Positions 34,306 through 44,717 of a stretch of 64,000 bases of DNA are shown piece by piece. Position 1 is the first letter of the stretch. Every line of letters starts with the position of its first letter. This DNA is from Mikania micrantha (taxonomy: Eukaryota; Streptophyta; Magnoliopsida; Asterales; Asteraceae): NCBI GenBank assembly GCA_009363875.1, contig CM018695.1, forward strand, positions 65,098,907 through 65,162,906, given 5' to 3'. Made by a program: the position numbers and the translations under genes. Below the pieces are notes generated by a model that was given only the letters and a program-made list of their open reading frames with translations, was not told where the DNA came from and made no database searches.

Positions 34306-37300
34306 ATGAACAAAATTTCCACAAAGTCTGATGAACAACTGTTGAAAACACCTGATGACCAAAATTATCGACAACACCTGATGAGTAATTTTACTCTTCA
34401 GTTGTTTAAACCTCAGTTGTTTTCTCTATTTAACTCAATTCTTCTCAGTTGTTTCATTATCACTTTCTCAGAACTTTTCATCTTTTTCAAAACCTATTTT
34501 CCCTCTCATCTCTGCATCCATGGCGTCCATCACTTTGAAACCGCGTCACAATTCGTTGCCTATCTGACCAAATCTTCATTTTGGTCCAAGTTTGATGAAG
34601 CTGTTGACTTGATGAACTCCTCTCAATTCAAAACTGCTTTTCTCATCAATCCAACTCTGTATGTTGAATCCATTCATCAATTTTGGATGAATGTTGAACT
34701 GGTAAATGTTGGAACTGGAGTCATCTCTCTTCGATCAACAGTCAATGGTCACAACGTGCATATCAGTCCCGCTGAGCTCAGGGATGTTCTTCAACTTGAC
34801 GATGCCAACCTAGTCACTCAGTTCCCTAAAAGCGCCACTGACCTCTGTTTTACAAGTCATGAATACCAGGGCGACTTGAGTGACTCAACACTTTTCAAGA
34901 AGCACTTTAATGATCCAGAGCGTCTGATATTCCATATGATCAACATATGCCTGGCTCCGAAGTCTTCTTCATGGGATCAAATGTCATCTCGTTGGCAACA
35001 GGTATTGTACTCTATTCTCGAATCTCAAAAGCTAAATTTTTCTCAAATACTTTTTTCTGAATTAACTGAACATGCTGGTAAGCCTGTTTCATCTAGATGG
35101 TTACTCTATCCTCGTTTTATTATGGCCATCATAGAGAAACAGCTGCCACAAACAGGCCTTGTTGGTCAGGGGATCCCTGCTCCAGCAGTTTTGCTGGAAG
35201 TATATTCCAGACACAACTCCAACCTCACATTAAAAGAGGCTGCCCGGAAGCTCAAACCCAAGCAACGGGAACCCACAGCCTCATCCTCAAAATCCAAATC
35301 CAAAGTCCCCACTAAACCAAAATCCACTAAGCCCAAAAAGGCTGCTCAGGGAAATGAGTCCCCTGAGTCTGCCCATGCCTCACCAAGGCATGAACTGACC
35401 ACTGGTAGTAGTCAACCAGTGGTTCATCAGACTCTACCGTCTCAAACCGCCCAGGTTTCCTCTCTACAGGATCCTGGTGCAACCTTTGTAGGGGACACCA
35501 CATCACTAGAACCTATTTCAGTTGAAATGGTTTCTATTGAAAAGCACCAATCTCCCCGGGTGCATTCTCCTTCAAACCCACTTTTTATAGAAACCACCAC
35601 CAATAGCCCAACATTTGTTATTGATCAAATCCTGAATCAGCTGAACACTCCTATCCCCTCCCAGACACCTATCACTACTGGGATAAGCTCCAACATTGAG
35701 GGGGAGGACCAAAGTGTCTCTGATAACCCACAGGATCATGACTACAACATCAGATCTCCTAGTGTGGAAAGAGAGATTCTGATATCTGACAAGGCTGCTA
35801 CTTCATTACCTCCATCATTTGGAGTGATTGCTAGTGGTACCATTGCTAAGACCTTGTCAGAGGCAACAACTGATGAAGGGGTTACCCCTGAGGTTGGAAG
35901 TCCCCAGTACCAAGACAAAGGGGCACCTGATCATGTTGAGCCACACTCAACTCAGGTAGATCCTGATACTCTCAGGAGGTCAGATGATGTAGCTAATGCT
36001 ACTGATGACCAAAGATCAGTTGCTGAGCTTGTTAAGCAAAACCAACTCCTTGAGGCTGAGGTATGTAGACTCAATGAGCTACTCACCAAAATGTCCAAGG
36101 ACAAAAGACCATCTTCCCCACTTACCCCACAGATGGCACCTTCTCATTCTGAAGGTCACCCAAACACTTCAACCACTCATATCCAATTTGAAAAGCCACC
36201 AGCCACTGTTTTTGGCACTAATCCTTTGGGTTCTAGCCCCCCAGAGGCATTAGCTGCTGCCTTTCTACAAATCCTCCCTCTCATCAATCCATTATTGAAA
36301 TCAATTATTGTTCAAGCCCTTGATGAGAGGTTACCTTCCCAAACTCAAATTCAACAAATGGTTGATGAGGCTGTGACTGCTAAACTTTCAACTTTACATA
36401 CTCCTTCTTCCCCTGCAGCCAAAAAGGGGGAGTTAGGAACTGAATCAGTCACAACTTCAGCTTCCAAAAGGCCAAGGTCTGAAGAGGTTGCATTTGAAAG
36501 GTCTCCTGTCATTCAAGTAACTTATAAGAGACAGAAGAAGAACAAACCTGCTGAGATTATCAACAGAGATGATGTGGAAGTTGAGCAGGAAATGGTTGCT
36601 GAACAATTGAAAGCCACAACATCTGATGTACAAAAACAAGTCAAAACCTCTGATGTACAAGAATTGGCTACAACTTCTAAAGTTCAAACACAGGCTACAA
36701 TCTCTGAAGTTCAAGTACAAGCCACAACTTCTGATGTACAAGACACTGAACTAGAGGGGGTTCAAAGTCCAGAGGATCAGACTCAGGTTGAGACTCAGGT
36801 TGTTGAGGTAAGGGCTCCTCCAAAGAAGAGAAGGCAACTCAGAATTCAAGAAGAAGAAAGTTCTGATGCAGAAGACAGGTTGCCTATCTCCACAGTCATC
36901 AAGCCAAAAGCTCAAAAGCCTGCACCTTCAACAACTGGGGTAGATCTGACAGTTCCAAAGAAGAAAATTACTCCTCCTGCCAATTACATTCCTGAAAAGC
37001 CATTAGTTTTTGGTCAACAGCCAATTATTACACCAGAGGCTAGGATGTTGGCAGTCAAAGTAAAACTGGAAGAAGAAGAGAGCCAAAAGAAACATGATGA
37101 GCAATTTCTCAAGTTGGTGGACAAAGATTATCCTCAGACTTCAACTATCACTGCAATGAAAAAGGAAGCTCAAAGGTTGTATGCTCTGAAATGGACATTC
37201 AAATATACGAAAGAATTGATTAAGATGTGGCCTGACCCAAGGGTTCTTCATAGGATTCACAAGAGACAGCCCCCAGCAACTTATGCAAATAGGATCAAAA

Positions 37301-37689
37301 GGGTGTTGAGTGCTGAAATCATGCTTGGGTCAGTGCTTGATCCTTGGGAAATCATTAATGACTTCAAGAGTGTCTACAACTCGGGTGCAAAAGCTCCTAA
37401 CTTCTTAGAGAACAAAATGATAAAGAAGGGACTGGTGTATAGGAGGCTGGAACATGTTCAGCAAGAAGAACTCTTTTTGTTTTTAGAGGGTAAGCACCCT
37501 GATGAGTTTGTGTACAGGGAATTTACAAGAGTAGAACTGAAGGATGGGACTACGGCCAGATACTTGTCTGAATTTTATGGGCCTGAGTCCTTCTTCGAAG
37601 GTGAACCTGAAAGAATGACTCCAGAAGAGAAGATGTTACTACTTGAAGCTTATGTCCGGGAGTCTTTCAGGTTAGTATGTAATCAATAG
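34306..37689 (+). CDS. Sirevirus third frame (sometimes called env-like), function unknown
   Basis: This is a 1127-codon open frame between pol and the 3' LTR. From about residue 84 (HFETASQFVAYLTKSSFW) to about 300 it looks globular and matches the conserved N-terminal part of plant Sirevirus third-frame proteins as I recall them. It is followed by a Lys/Pro/Ser-rich linker, acidic disordered sequence, a coiled-coil segment (VAELVKQNQLLEAEVCRLN, about 571), a repeat (TSDVQ/TSEVQ units, about 770-810) and a compact C-terminal domain (about 890-1127). I see no signal peptide, no convincing transmembrane anchor near the C-terminus and no fusion motif, so an envelope role is not supported. The likely natural start is ATG 34520, but that reading stops after 15 codons at 34565 in another frame, which implies a small indel at about 34548-34560. 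The frame's own first ATG lies in the upstream repeats. Confidence 0.75.
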   Translation: MNKISTKSDEQLLKTPDDQNYRQHLMSNFTLQLFKPQLFSLFNSILLSCFIITFSELFIFFKTYFPSHLCIHGVHHFETASQFVAYLTKSSFWSKFDEAVDLMNSSQFKTAFLINPTLYVESIHQFWMNVELVNVGTGVISLRSTVNGHNVHISPAELRDVLQLDDANLVTQFPKSATDLCFTSHEYQGDLSDSTLFKKHFNDPERLIFHMINICLAPKSSSWDQMSSRWQQVLYSILESQKLNFSQILFSELTEHAGKPVSSRWLLYPRFIMAIIEKQLPQTGLVGQGIPAPAVLLEVYSRHNSNLTLKEAARKLKPKQREPTASSSKSKSKVPTKPKSTKPKKAAQGNESPESAHASPRHELTTGSSQPVVHQTLPSQTAQVSSLQDPGATFVGDTTSLEPISVEMVSIEKHQSPRVHSPSNPLFIETTTNSPTFVIDQILNQLNTPIPSQTPITTGISSNIEGEDQSVSDNPQDHDYNIRSPSVEREILISDKAATSLPPSFGVIASGTIAKTLSEATTDEGVTPEVGSPQYQDKGAPDHVEPHSTQVDPDTLRRSDDVANATDDQRSVAELVKQNQLLEAEVCRLNELLTKMSKDKRPSSPLTPQMAPSHSEGHPNTSTTHIQFEKPPATVFGTNPLGSSPPEALAAAFLQILPLINPLLKSIIVQALDERLPSQTQIQQMVDEAVTAKLSTLHTPSSPAAKKGELGTESVTTSASKRPRSEEVAFERSPVIQVTYKRQKKNKPAEIINRDDVEVEQEMVAEQLKATTSDVQKQVKTSDVQELATTSKVQTQATISEVQVQATTSDVQDTELEGVQSPEDQTQVETQVVEVRAPPKKRRQLRIQEEESSDAEDRLPISTVIKPKAQKPAPSTTGVDLTVPKKKITPPANYIPEKPLVFGQQPIITPEARMLAVKVKLEEEESQKKHDEQFLKLVDKDYPQTSTITAMKKEAQRLYALKWTFKYTKELIKMWPDPRVLHRIHKRQPPATYANRIKRVLSAEIMLGSVLDPWEIINDFKSVYNSGAKAPNFLENKMIKKGLVYRRLEHVQQEELFLFLEGKHPDEFVYREFTRVELKDGTTARYLSEFYGPESFFEGEPERMTPEEKMLLLEAYVRESFRLVCNQ

Positions 37690-37900
37690 CTTCAATGAGA
37701 GGGGTTAATGCTCATAGTCCATTTCCCCAATGGAGTTCCCTCTCATATTTTGAAAGTTAGAGTTTTTGGAAGCTGTTGGTTATCAGGCTTATACTTTAAC
37801 TGGTCATTTTGATACTGATCTCAAAGAAAAAGACATTTCTTTCTGCCTGGTATAAATAAGTGAGACCTTAAATAAGTTAGAGGTTTTTGGCTGCATTGGT
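37690..37900 (+). other. 3' untranslated region of the Sirevirus
   Basis: About 210 bp of AT-rich sequence between the third-frame stop and the polypurine tract. No further feature is seen. Confidence 0.7.
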
Positions 37901-37912
37901 TCAGGGGGAGTT
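37901..37912 (+). other. Polypurine tract
   Basis: TCAGGGGGAGTT sits directly before the right LTR (TGTTGGAC at 37913), the plus-strand DNA priming site for reverse transcription. Confidence 0.9.
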
Positions 37913-38507
37913 TGTTGGACTAAAAGAACCAATGAGCCTGATCAGAAAAATCTCTAAGTCTCACAGCATTACAACAACTGAAGAAGAACACAAAGGCTGA
38001 TATTCAAATGTGCAGAAGTCACAAGATCTGAAGACATGTACAACAGCTGAAGTGTAAGTCATCAGATGTTGTAGTGTGTAGTTAGTCTTCAGTAGTTTTC
38101 TTTTATTGTTTGTAAAAGTCTGATGAGTAGTTTACTCATCAGATGTTTTAGTATTTTGTACTTCAGTAGTTTTGTTCTTCAGTAGTTGTAGAGTTTGTCT
38201 TCAGATGTTGAAGACATCCTCAGTAGTTTAGTTATTTTCAGTTGTTTTGTTTTGTCTGTTAGATGTCAACATCATGTGACATCATCAGACGTCACTGCCT
38301 TCTATATATAGGCAGTTGACATGATTGTAATGTAATGAAATTAATGATCTGAATGAGATATTCCTTTTTACAGAAAACTTTCTCTCTCTATAACAAACTT
38401 GCGTTACTGTTTGATTGAAATGGATCTTACTTTGATTATGCTAATTCCGTGTTAAATTCCGCTGCTATACTCTTCTATCATATCAATTGAGAACATCTGA
38501 TCCTACA
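37913..38507 (+). repeat. 3' LTR of the Sirevirus (595 bp)
   Basis: It matches the left LTR except for a 16-bp tandem gain near 38165-38182 and rare substitutions. It contains the same bZIP/TATA promoter block at 38277-38311. Confidence 0.95.
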
Positions 38508-38634
38508 CAAAGAATGGTTCATATTTGTGTAGGTGGGTCTTGTTGCTTGTCATGTGCCTGAAACAGCCACTGTCAACAATCCACAAGTTGCCTTTTGAAT
38601 CTTGCTGTCCCTGCACATGACCAGAAGTGAATTA
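38508..38634 (-). pseudogene. Protease start of the old copia
   Basis: The minus strand reads, after the gag stop, GHVQGQQDSKGNLWIVDSGC and then RHMTSNKTHLHKYEPFF, the aspartic-protease start (VDSG), before it is cut by the Sirevirus. It resumes at 26779. A TGCAGG acceptor-like motif follows the stop (plus 38610-38615). Confidence 0.85.
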
Positions 38635-39935
38635 GTTCCTGATAGGAACCCAAGCCCATGTGGTCTTGGGTTTTCCATTTGCATCATTATACAAAAATAT
38701 CTTTGATATCATCTTTGGTGGATTAGATGATGAGCAAGCTGATGGAGCAATTGGTTGACCTGTTAGTTCTGAGGTTTCCTTCTTCCTCCATACTTTCTTG
38801 ACTTTTGGAGCTGTAGAAGGAATTTTCTTGTTTTGACTTCCATCGGAAGCAACTTTTTCCTTCTCTTCCGATGGTTTGGATTTTGTCTTGAGGTGGGGTT
38901 TTTCTTCTGTCTTTCTTCTTCCGAAGTGGTGAGACTTATGAGTGTTGTCAGAAGCACTTTTAACATGTGCTTCCGATGTTCCTTTTGCTTCGAAAGATTT
39001 CCTGTTCTTTCTCTTCATCTTGTCAGAAGTGCCTGCTTCCGATGGCTTTTTGTGCTGCTCAACTGATCTTTTTCTTTCGAAAGTAGATTTTTCTTTCGAA
39101 GAAAAAGATGATTTACTCCACGATTTCCAGCTGTTTGCTTTTATTATTGGTCTTGAAAGAGTTCTGCTTCTAGGATTGAAGAAGCAATCGGCAGCAAAAT
39201 GACTTGCATCACCACACATCAGACACATGGTCTGAACATTGAAAGATTTCTGAAGCTTCTCTCTTTTGGAGGAAGCTGAGCTATGATTCACAAAACCTGA
39301 TTGTTCTGACTTGGGAGTTCCAACCGGACTTTTGTTTGGATGGTTTACCTGAACCTTGGATACACTGGCTTCTCTATCTTTTGATCTAGCCCTTTTTGAC
39401 TTGTCAGATGGACAAGTGACATAGTTATCTGATGATGTACTCCCGGTTTGTACGTATTTAGCCTTCACAAAAGATGGTGTGTTTCTTGTTTTTCTTTTGT
39501 TTAGATATCGTTTTTAATTTTTCAAAATTTTTAGGAATGTCATCTTCAGATGTATAAGATGATTGAGTCGGGATAGATTCAGGAAAATCATTTTCTTGTT
39601 GAATTTTGTGTATATCTAAAATTTCATCATACACAAGGCTAGCTTCTGGTTTGCATCGAACCTCCACCATTGGAGTATAGGCAGATGGAGGTTCCATTTT
39701 GTTATAACCCACCCCGATACCCTTTTTATTGACCAGCTCAGGTATCTCAGTCATTTTGAGAAGTTTCTCAAACTTCTCACCTTGGCTGAGAAACTTGTCT
39801 TTATATACTTCAGCCAATACAAGTTCAGTTTTGACAGTTGTTAACCTTTCTAAAAGATTGTTTATTTGACACTACTTATTTGTGTCCTCATGTTTTAAAC
39901 TGAAGATAGTCTTTTCTAACTCCTCAATCTTTTCT
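38632..39935 (-). pseudogene. Gag C-terminal part of the old copia
   Basis: Two overlapping minus-strand frames (39817-39458 and 39468-38632) continue one another across a frameshift near 39460. The upstream part to 39935 is a coiled-coil-type Lys/Glu/Leu-rich stretch. The second frame has a CCHC knuckle CLMCGDASHFAADC (around 39220) and a basic Ser/Lys-rich tail ending TTWAWVPIRN before TAA (38634-38632). The Sirevirus gag ends in the comparable KTKMVWVQKSN. The N-terminal half and the 5' LTR are lost at 39935. Confidence 0.85.
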
Positions 39936-40197
39936 CATGTTTTATATTATTTTTATAACATATTTGTGAGAATTTTGTATGATTTTATATTTTTATGAAA
40001 AATTGGTATAGCGTTCATAATGAGAGACGTGTTTTGCTCTTTAATTTATGCCTCTGCAAATGATATATAATACCCTTTCTTGAGAGTGTAATGTGATAAC
40101 ACGTCGCAACGCGAGGGGCGCATAATCTTCTTTAGGACTAAACAATATTAACCGGTTAAAATAATCAAATTCTATATATAAGTTTTGTAAAAGTGTT
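39936..40197 (+). repeat. Large direct repeat, copy B, first part
   Basis: It aligns with 16203-16464 with several substitutions. The copy then breaks at TGTT (40194-40197) and resumes at 51303. Confidence 0.8.
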
Positions 40198-40215
40198 CAA
40201 TTTTATATAACATGC

Positions 40216-41092
40216 TGTTGGTCAATTTTTATGGTCTGAGATTCTGGATAGCCGAGGATAATCTGAAATATGGGATTCCTAACTATTCTCGAGTATCCTG
40301 AATGCTAACGTCACTAATCGATCTTTTCTCTGTATAGATTGACTTGGTCTTGCAGGTAACTTATTGTGGACGTGGTTTACCCTAAAAAGTCGGGATAAAG
40401 TCAAAGAAAATGTGGTGAACATGCTAAATAACGGTTACAAGTGGAGAGCAAGTCTCAAACAGTTATATTGACTAGATTGGACCTAAAGATTTGGGATTTA
40501 GTTGAAAGAAACTGTTCCACGCATTTAATGGACATTTAAGTGGAGTTACAGCTCATAAATAACTGTTAGAACGTGGTAGCTGTTACAACTAAAGACTAGG
40601 TCACGATTCCGATATTCTCGCCGGAATATTCGGGAATATAGTTAATTGTATTTTACTATAAATTGAGGCATTTGATCAACCTAGAAACACACATTTGACA
40701 CTCTTTCACTTCTTTCACATTCATTCGCAGTTTTACACCAGTTTGCGCATATTTGAAGCTCTGTAACACTTAGCAATCGATCATTTGTGCTATTTCTTTG
40801 TATTTTTTACTTTGTTATTATAATAGAAACAAGGCAGCGTAACGATTGTCACCTCCCGAGGTTTTTATGCCGACAATCCTAAGGGATTATGGGTTTTTCC
40901 TCGTATAAATCTCGTGTGTAAGTTGTTTATTTCATTTCATATTTTGAAATATCTTTAGGGATCCCTGAGGATAATTTTATCGAATCTTACTTATAAACTG
41001 ATTTTATGATTATAAAGTACAAAACCCTGCTTTACTAATTCGGTTTTGCTAAAAATTAATCTTGTTAATTTTTACCCGAAACATAACATACA
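40216..41092 (+). repeat. Possible copia-like solo LTR
   Basis: It starts TGTTGGTCAATTTTTATGG and has a TATA-like TATAAATTGAGG (40659-40670). A CCTCCCGAGG to TTTTTCCTCGTATAAATCTC stretch (40850-40915) recalls the 3' part of plant copia LTRs. It ends near AACATACA. I could not find a convincing target duplication, so the ends are uncertain. Confidence 0.45.
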
Positions 41093-41762
41093 TGGGTTCA
41101 CCCAAAAATAGCCAGAATATCACAAGATAACGGCTGGAATTTTGCCTGAATTTCAAAATTCAAGTGAATTTCGACATAATCTGGTTGAATTGATTCACCT
41201 AAACCCGATTTTGACCAATTTTTAAGGATGATGATTATTTCATCTTTACATTCATACATATCAAACACTACATAAGAGTATTCAAGTGTTTTCTTTACCA
41301 CTAAAATTTTACATAAAGGAGCAATTGTATTGATTTTAAAATCATACTAGAATAATAAAAATTCATATTTTGAAAAATTGAAATAGGAAACAAAATACTT
41401 AAAAAAACATTAAAGCAACTTTGATTTGTATGTATACGCTTTAATAGCTTCAACATTTTTATTAGCATCTTAGCTTCCATAAAATTTACATCAAAATCTA
41501 TATATAATAAACGATTTAAATATTTATTTTTGGTGGCGTTCACCATTTAAATATTTATTTTTGGTAACAACCAAGTATGACAACCTTTTAAAATATTTTA
41601 TTTATTATTAAATACAAACTAACCAATCACCCAGTCTTTTTGAAATTTTTCTTTAAAACTTTTAATCACAATAATACAAATAATAATAGTATTAGCAATA
41701 ATTTATATTATAAATAATATATATATATATATATATAGTATACTAACTATTAGAAAATATGG
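41093..41762. other. Spacer with a diverged copy of part of the large repeat
   Basis: 41225-41520 is a diverged relative of 17836-18030 (shared GATGATGATTATTTCATCTTT and CACTAGAATAATAAAAATTC-like words). The rest is AT-rich with a TA run near 41720-41738. Two short frames here have no motif. Confidence 0.6.
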
Positions 41763-41770
41763 GTTATACC

Positions 41771-42112
41771 TAGACATGCTAAAAAAATCGGTTATCTGAA
41801 CCAGTACTGGTTAGAAACTGGTTATTAGAATCGGTTTTAGGTTTTAGAAAAAACCAGCGGTTTAGGACCGGCTTGAAGTTTCAAGAGACCAAACTGGTTA
41901 TTAACCCGTTTTTAAAACCGTTAACCGGTCCAAATTAGGAAAAAATCAGTTATTTGGCAGTTAACTGTTTCGGTTATATATCGGTTTTGGTTTTAGATCT
42001 TGAAAAACTGGTTAATAACCGAAGCGGTTATTGGTAAAAACCGGTTGGCAGACTTTGACCGGTTAACCGATTTGGTTATTTCAAAACCGCTTAACCAGTT
42101 TGTGCACCTCTA
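41771..42112. mobile_element. hAT-type MITE (342 bp), 8-bp TSD
   Basis: The ends are TAGACATGCTAAAAA and, in complement, TAGAGGTGCACAAACTGG. They are flanked by identical GTTATACC at 41763-41770 and 42113-42120. The interior is almost entirely variants of CGGTTA and AACCGG. The TAGAGGTGCA-type terminus and the 8-bp duplication fit hAT. Confidence 0.85.
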
Positions 42113-42370
42113 GTTATACCCTTAAAAGTCGATGCCAATAACATTCATTTCATCTTACCAATTATAAATTAAAATGGTTATAAAATTATTTTGAAAAACG
42201 TGGTATTCAAATTTTCATCTTTACCATCTCAATTAAAATTAAAAATATACCAAGATTCATAATACTAATATTAATAATTATTATTATTAAAATTATTATT
42301 ATTATCAAAAAAATATTAATTATTAGTATCAGATACAATTTAATTAATGTTGCAATTTCGGTTATTTTTT
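42113..42370. other. AT-rich spacer
   Basis: It contains short ATT runs (42265-42310) and no gene. Confidence 0.6.
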
Positions 42371-43019
42371 TAATGTGAGAGGCCCCGTTCCCCGGAAGTC
42401 CCTCGGTTGGTTAAACATCAAAAGCATAGTTCTTAAACCGTACAATAGTCATATACTATAGCAGCGGAAATCTTTACATAACATTTAATCTTAACAGGAA
42501 TGCCAGTTCTTGAATAGGTAGTCCTCATGTCTTGCCATGAGCCATCATATCCTTATCATAACCTGCTCAACCTGACATGCATGGTAAAACAAGTCAGCTT
42601 TCGCTGGTGAGTTCTAAGTTCATTTCTTAGAAAAATCTTTATTCATTCATGTCATCACATGACATAATTTAAATACGTTGCATACCTGTTCTCATATCAT
42701 AATTTCATCATATACATAGCATCATAACATAGTTACATAACATACATATCATCATAACATCATTCATACAGTGAAGGAACTTCACCGTCAACTGCTGACT
42801 CTAAAGTCAAACAGGCTTGTGCAGCACAAGGCTCTATAACTATCAACCCGAAGTCGATAACTTATACATGCATAAGATTCCATCAACTGGCGACACACAG
42901 TCGGCAGGCCTGTTTTTACACAGGACTTCTTAATCATCATAAGCAAAAGCGGCTCCTTTCACCGCTGTGCTCAAGTTTTGCCCAACCGTAGTTGACAAAA
43001 CCATAGTTCCTCCTCCATC

Positions 43020-43590
43020 CTCGGTCGAGTGTCTTATGTTCCTCCTCGACCTCAGTCGAGTGTCTTATGTTCCTCCTCGACCTCAGTCGAGTGTTTCACA
43101 TTTCATCCTCGACATCAGTCGAGTGTCTTACATTTCATCCTCGACATTAGTCGAGTGTCTTACATTTCATCCTCGACATTAGTCGAGTGTCTTACATTTC
43201 ATCCTCGACATTAGTCGAGTGTCTTATACAAAAATAATCATTTCTTTCTCAACCGCAGTTGAGACTTTAAAAACATTCGTTATATCCCAGCTGAGACTCT
43301 TAAAATCATTCACTTCTCAACCATCGTTGAGACTTAACATATTCTTTACATCTCAGCTAAAATTCATAAAATCATTTACTTCTCAACCGTAGTCGAGACT
43401 TAAAACATTCTTTACTTGAAACATTCTTTATCTAAAAACATTCTTTACCTGACCTTAATCAGGTTAAAATCATTTTCATACGATAATTTTAACACATTCT
43501 TTAATCTGACCGTAGTCAGGTAAATCAATCACTTTCATACATTAACCTTGTAACATACATATTCTTTTATCCGACCGTAGTCAGATAAAA
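43020..43590. repeat. Array of short inverted repeats with varying stems
   Basis: Repeats of the form CTCGACNNNAGTCGAG recur about every 32 bp at 43020-43220, followed by CTCAACCGCAGTTGAG, CTCAACCGTAGTCGAG and CTGACCGTAGTCAG forms. The same array is at 49132-49700, with related forms at 2925-3780. Plus-strand short frames over it (42967-43214) merely translate the repeat. Confidence 0.85.
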
Positions 43591-44589
43591 CAATCATTTC
43601 ATAAATAACTTTATCATACATGCACATCAGCCCTAAAACGTTAAAACAGTAAAAGAGGGCTCATAGAACTCACCTTAATCCAAAGCTTGGCTTACTATAA
43701 ATTCCCAACTAGCCTCGGCTTTAGGAATTGCTAATAACCTGTATTTATGCATTGGTTACGTTTAATAGGTTATTTATGTTTTAATTTACTGATTAAATCT
43801 TTCTGAACGTCCAAATGTCAAAGACATTGTCTTGAAAGTCATCAAGCCAATATTAGGTTGATAACACACTTAATTAATCAGAATAATCTCGGATTAATCA
43901 AATAGTTAATGTTGTTGATTATAATGCTAAAACGGGTTCTTATACAGATCAATGGCTTAGAAATGATCAATCCTTGTTATTAATTACCCAGGTATCATAA
44001 ACTATCACCATATTTAACATACTAATCTGCATGTTATCATGAACATCCAATACTCATTCCAGTGAGTATGTTATTGATTGTGATTAGTTTAAAACACTTG
44101 GATTTAACCTTGCATATCAAGGATTAACCAAACTAATCACCTATATTGTCATAATCAAATGGTTTAAATCATTATAACCATTGTTATGATTTCATACAAA
44201 CCGGGCATTACAACGGATCAAAACAAGGATTTACCCATTAACAGTTCAAGTTCTTGTTTATAATCAATTCTAGCCATTATCTAGGCAATAATCAACAATC
44301 CTAACTATATTCTCATGTTCAGAAACAAGATTTAATCAATCATTATCAATCTAGACGGTTAAAACAAACCCTTACCTAATCTGACAGACTTCTGCGGGTA
44401 AAACAACGATCATTACTTGTAGATATGATCTCTGGTGCGATTCATGACTTCTGATGGCTTCAAATTGGTGATTGGATGGTAGAAGTGTGTGTGTTTTCGT
44501 CTGTAGGGCGTTTAAGTTCGAGAAGAAGAAGATAATAATCTTCTGTATGAAAATCTGATAAGGTAGTCAACTTTCTCCACCGCCTCACC

Positions 44590-44717
44590 CGTCGCGTACC
44601 GCGACGAGGAGCCTAAAAGGGCTTCGCGTACCGCGAAGAAATCCGGAGAATCTCAGATATTTTTGGTCCATCGCATACCGCTAAGGATCCTCAAACACTT
44701 CGTCGCGTACCGCGACG
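44590..44717. repeat. Three GC-rich palindromes with TAC centre
   Basis: CGTCGCGTACCGCGACG (44590-44606, 44701-44717) and CTTCGCGTACCGCGAAG (44622-44638) are inverted repeats with different outer pairs. They are mirrored at 50702-50829. Confidence 0.9.

Larger units (their letters stand above)
26780..38507 (+). mobile_element. Full-length Sirevirus (Ty1-copia, SIRE/Maximus-like), TSD CAAAG
   Basis: The LTRs 26780-27358 and 37913-38507 are near-identical direct repeats (TGTTGGAC...CTACA); the right one has a 16-bp duplication of a TTCAGTAG-containing word. CAAAG is duplicated at 26775-26779 and 38508-38512. An iMet primer site follows the left LTR and a TCAGGGGGAG polypurine tract precedes the right. 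Between them lie gag (27581-30586), pol (30587-33934) and a third long frame (34306-37689). The order PR-IN-RT-RNaseH and the third frame between pol and the LTR identify the Sirevirus genus. Near-identity of the LTRs indicates a recent insertion. It interrupts the old copia's protease. Confidence 0.95.
18871..39935 (-). mobile_element. Old Sirevirus-like copia, minus strand, 5'-truncated, host of two insertions
   Basis: The segments read in order on the minus strand as one degraded copia: gag end (39935-38635), protease start (38634-38508), protease to RT (26779-24814), RT (21246-20990), third-frame remains (20984-19642) and a 3' LTR (about 19560-18871). The gaps are a Sirevirus (26780-38507, duplication CAAAG) and a solo gypsy LTR (21252-24808, duplication TTTAT). 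The 5' LTR and gag N-terminus are missing: the gag coiled-coil region stops at 39935, exactly where repeat copy B begins. Multiple in-frame stops and frameshifts show that it is long dead. Confidence 0.85.

Noticed and set aside
34306..37689. A true envelope glycoprotein gene
   Set aside because: No signal peptide, no clear membrane anchor and no fusion-like region are visible; only position after pol recalls env.
42967..43214. Plus-strand frames of 61-71 codons over the hairpin array, repeated at 49079-49326
   Set aside because: They translate a 32-bp inverted-repeat array in an LTR; the two frames share the same repeating peptide and have no homologue-like features.
43020..43235. CRISPR-like regular repeat array
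   Set aside because: The regular 32-bp spacing is of short inverted repeats with no unique spacers, inside a plant LTR; no cas genes and no prokaryotic context.
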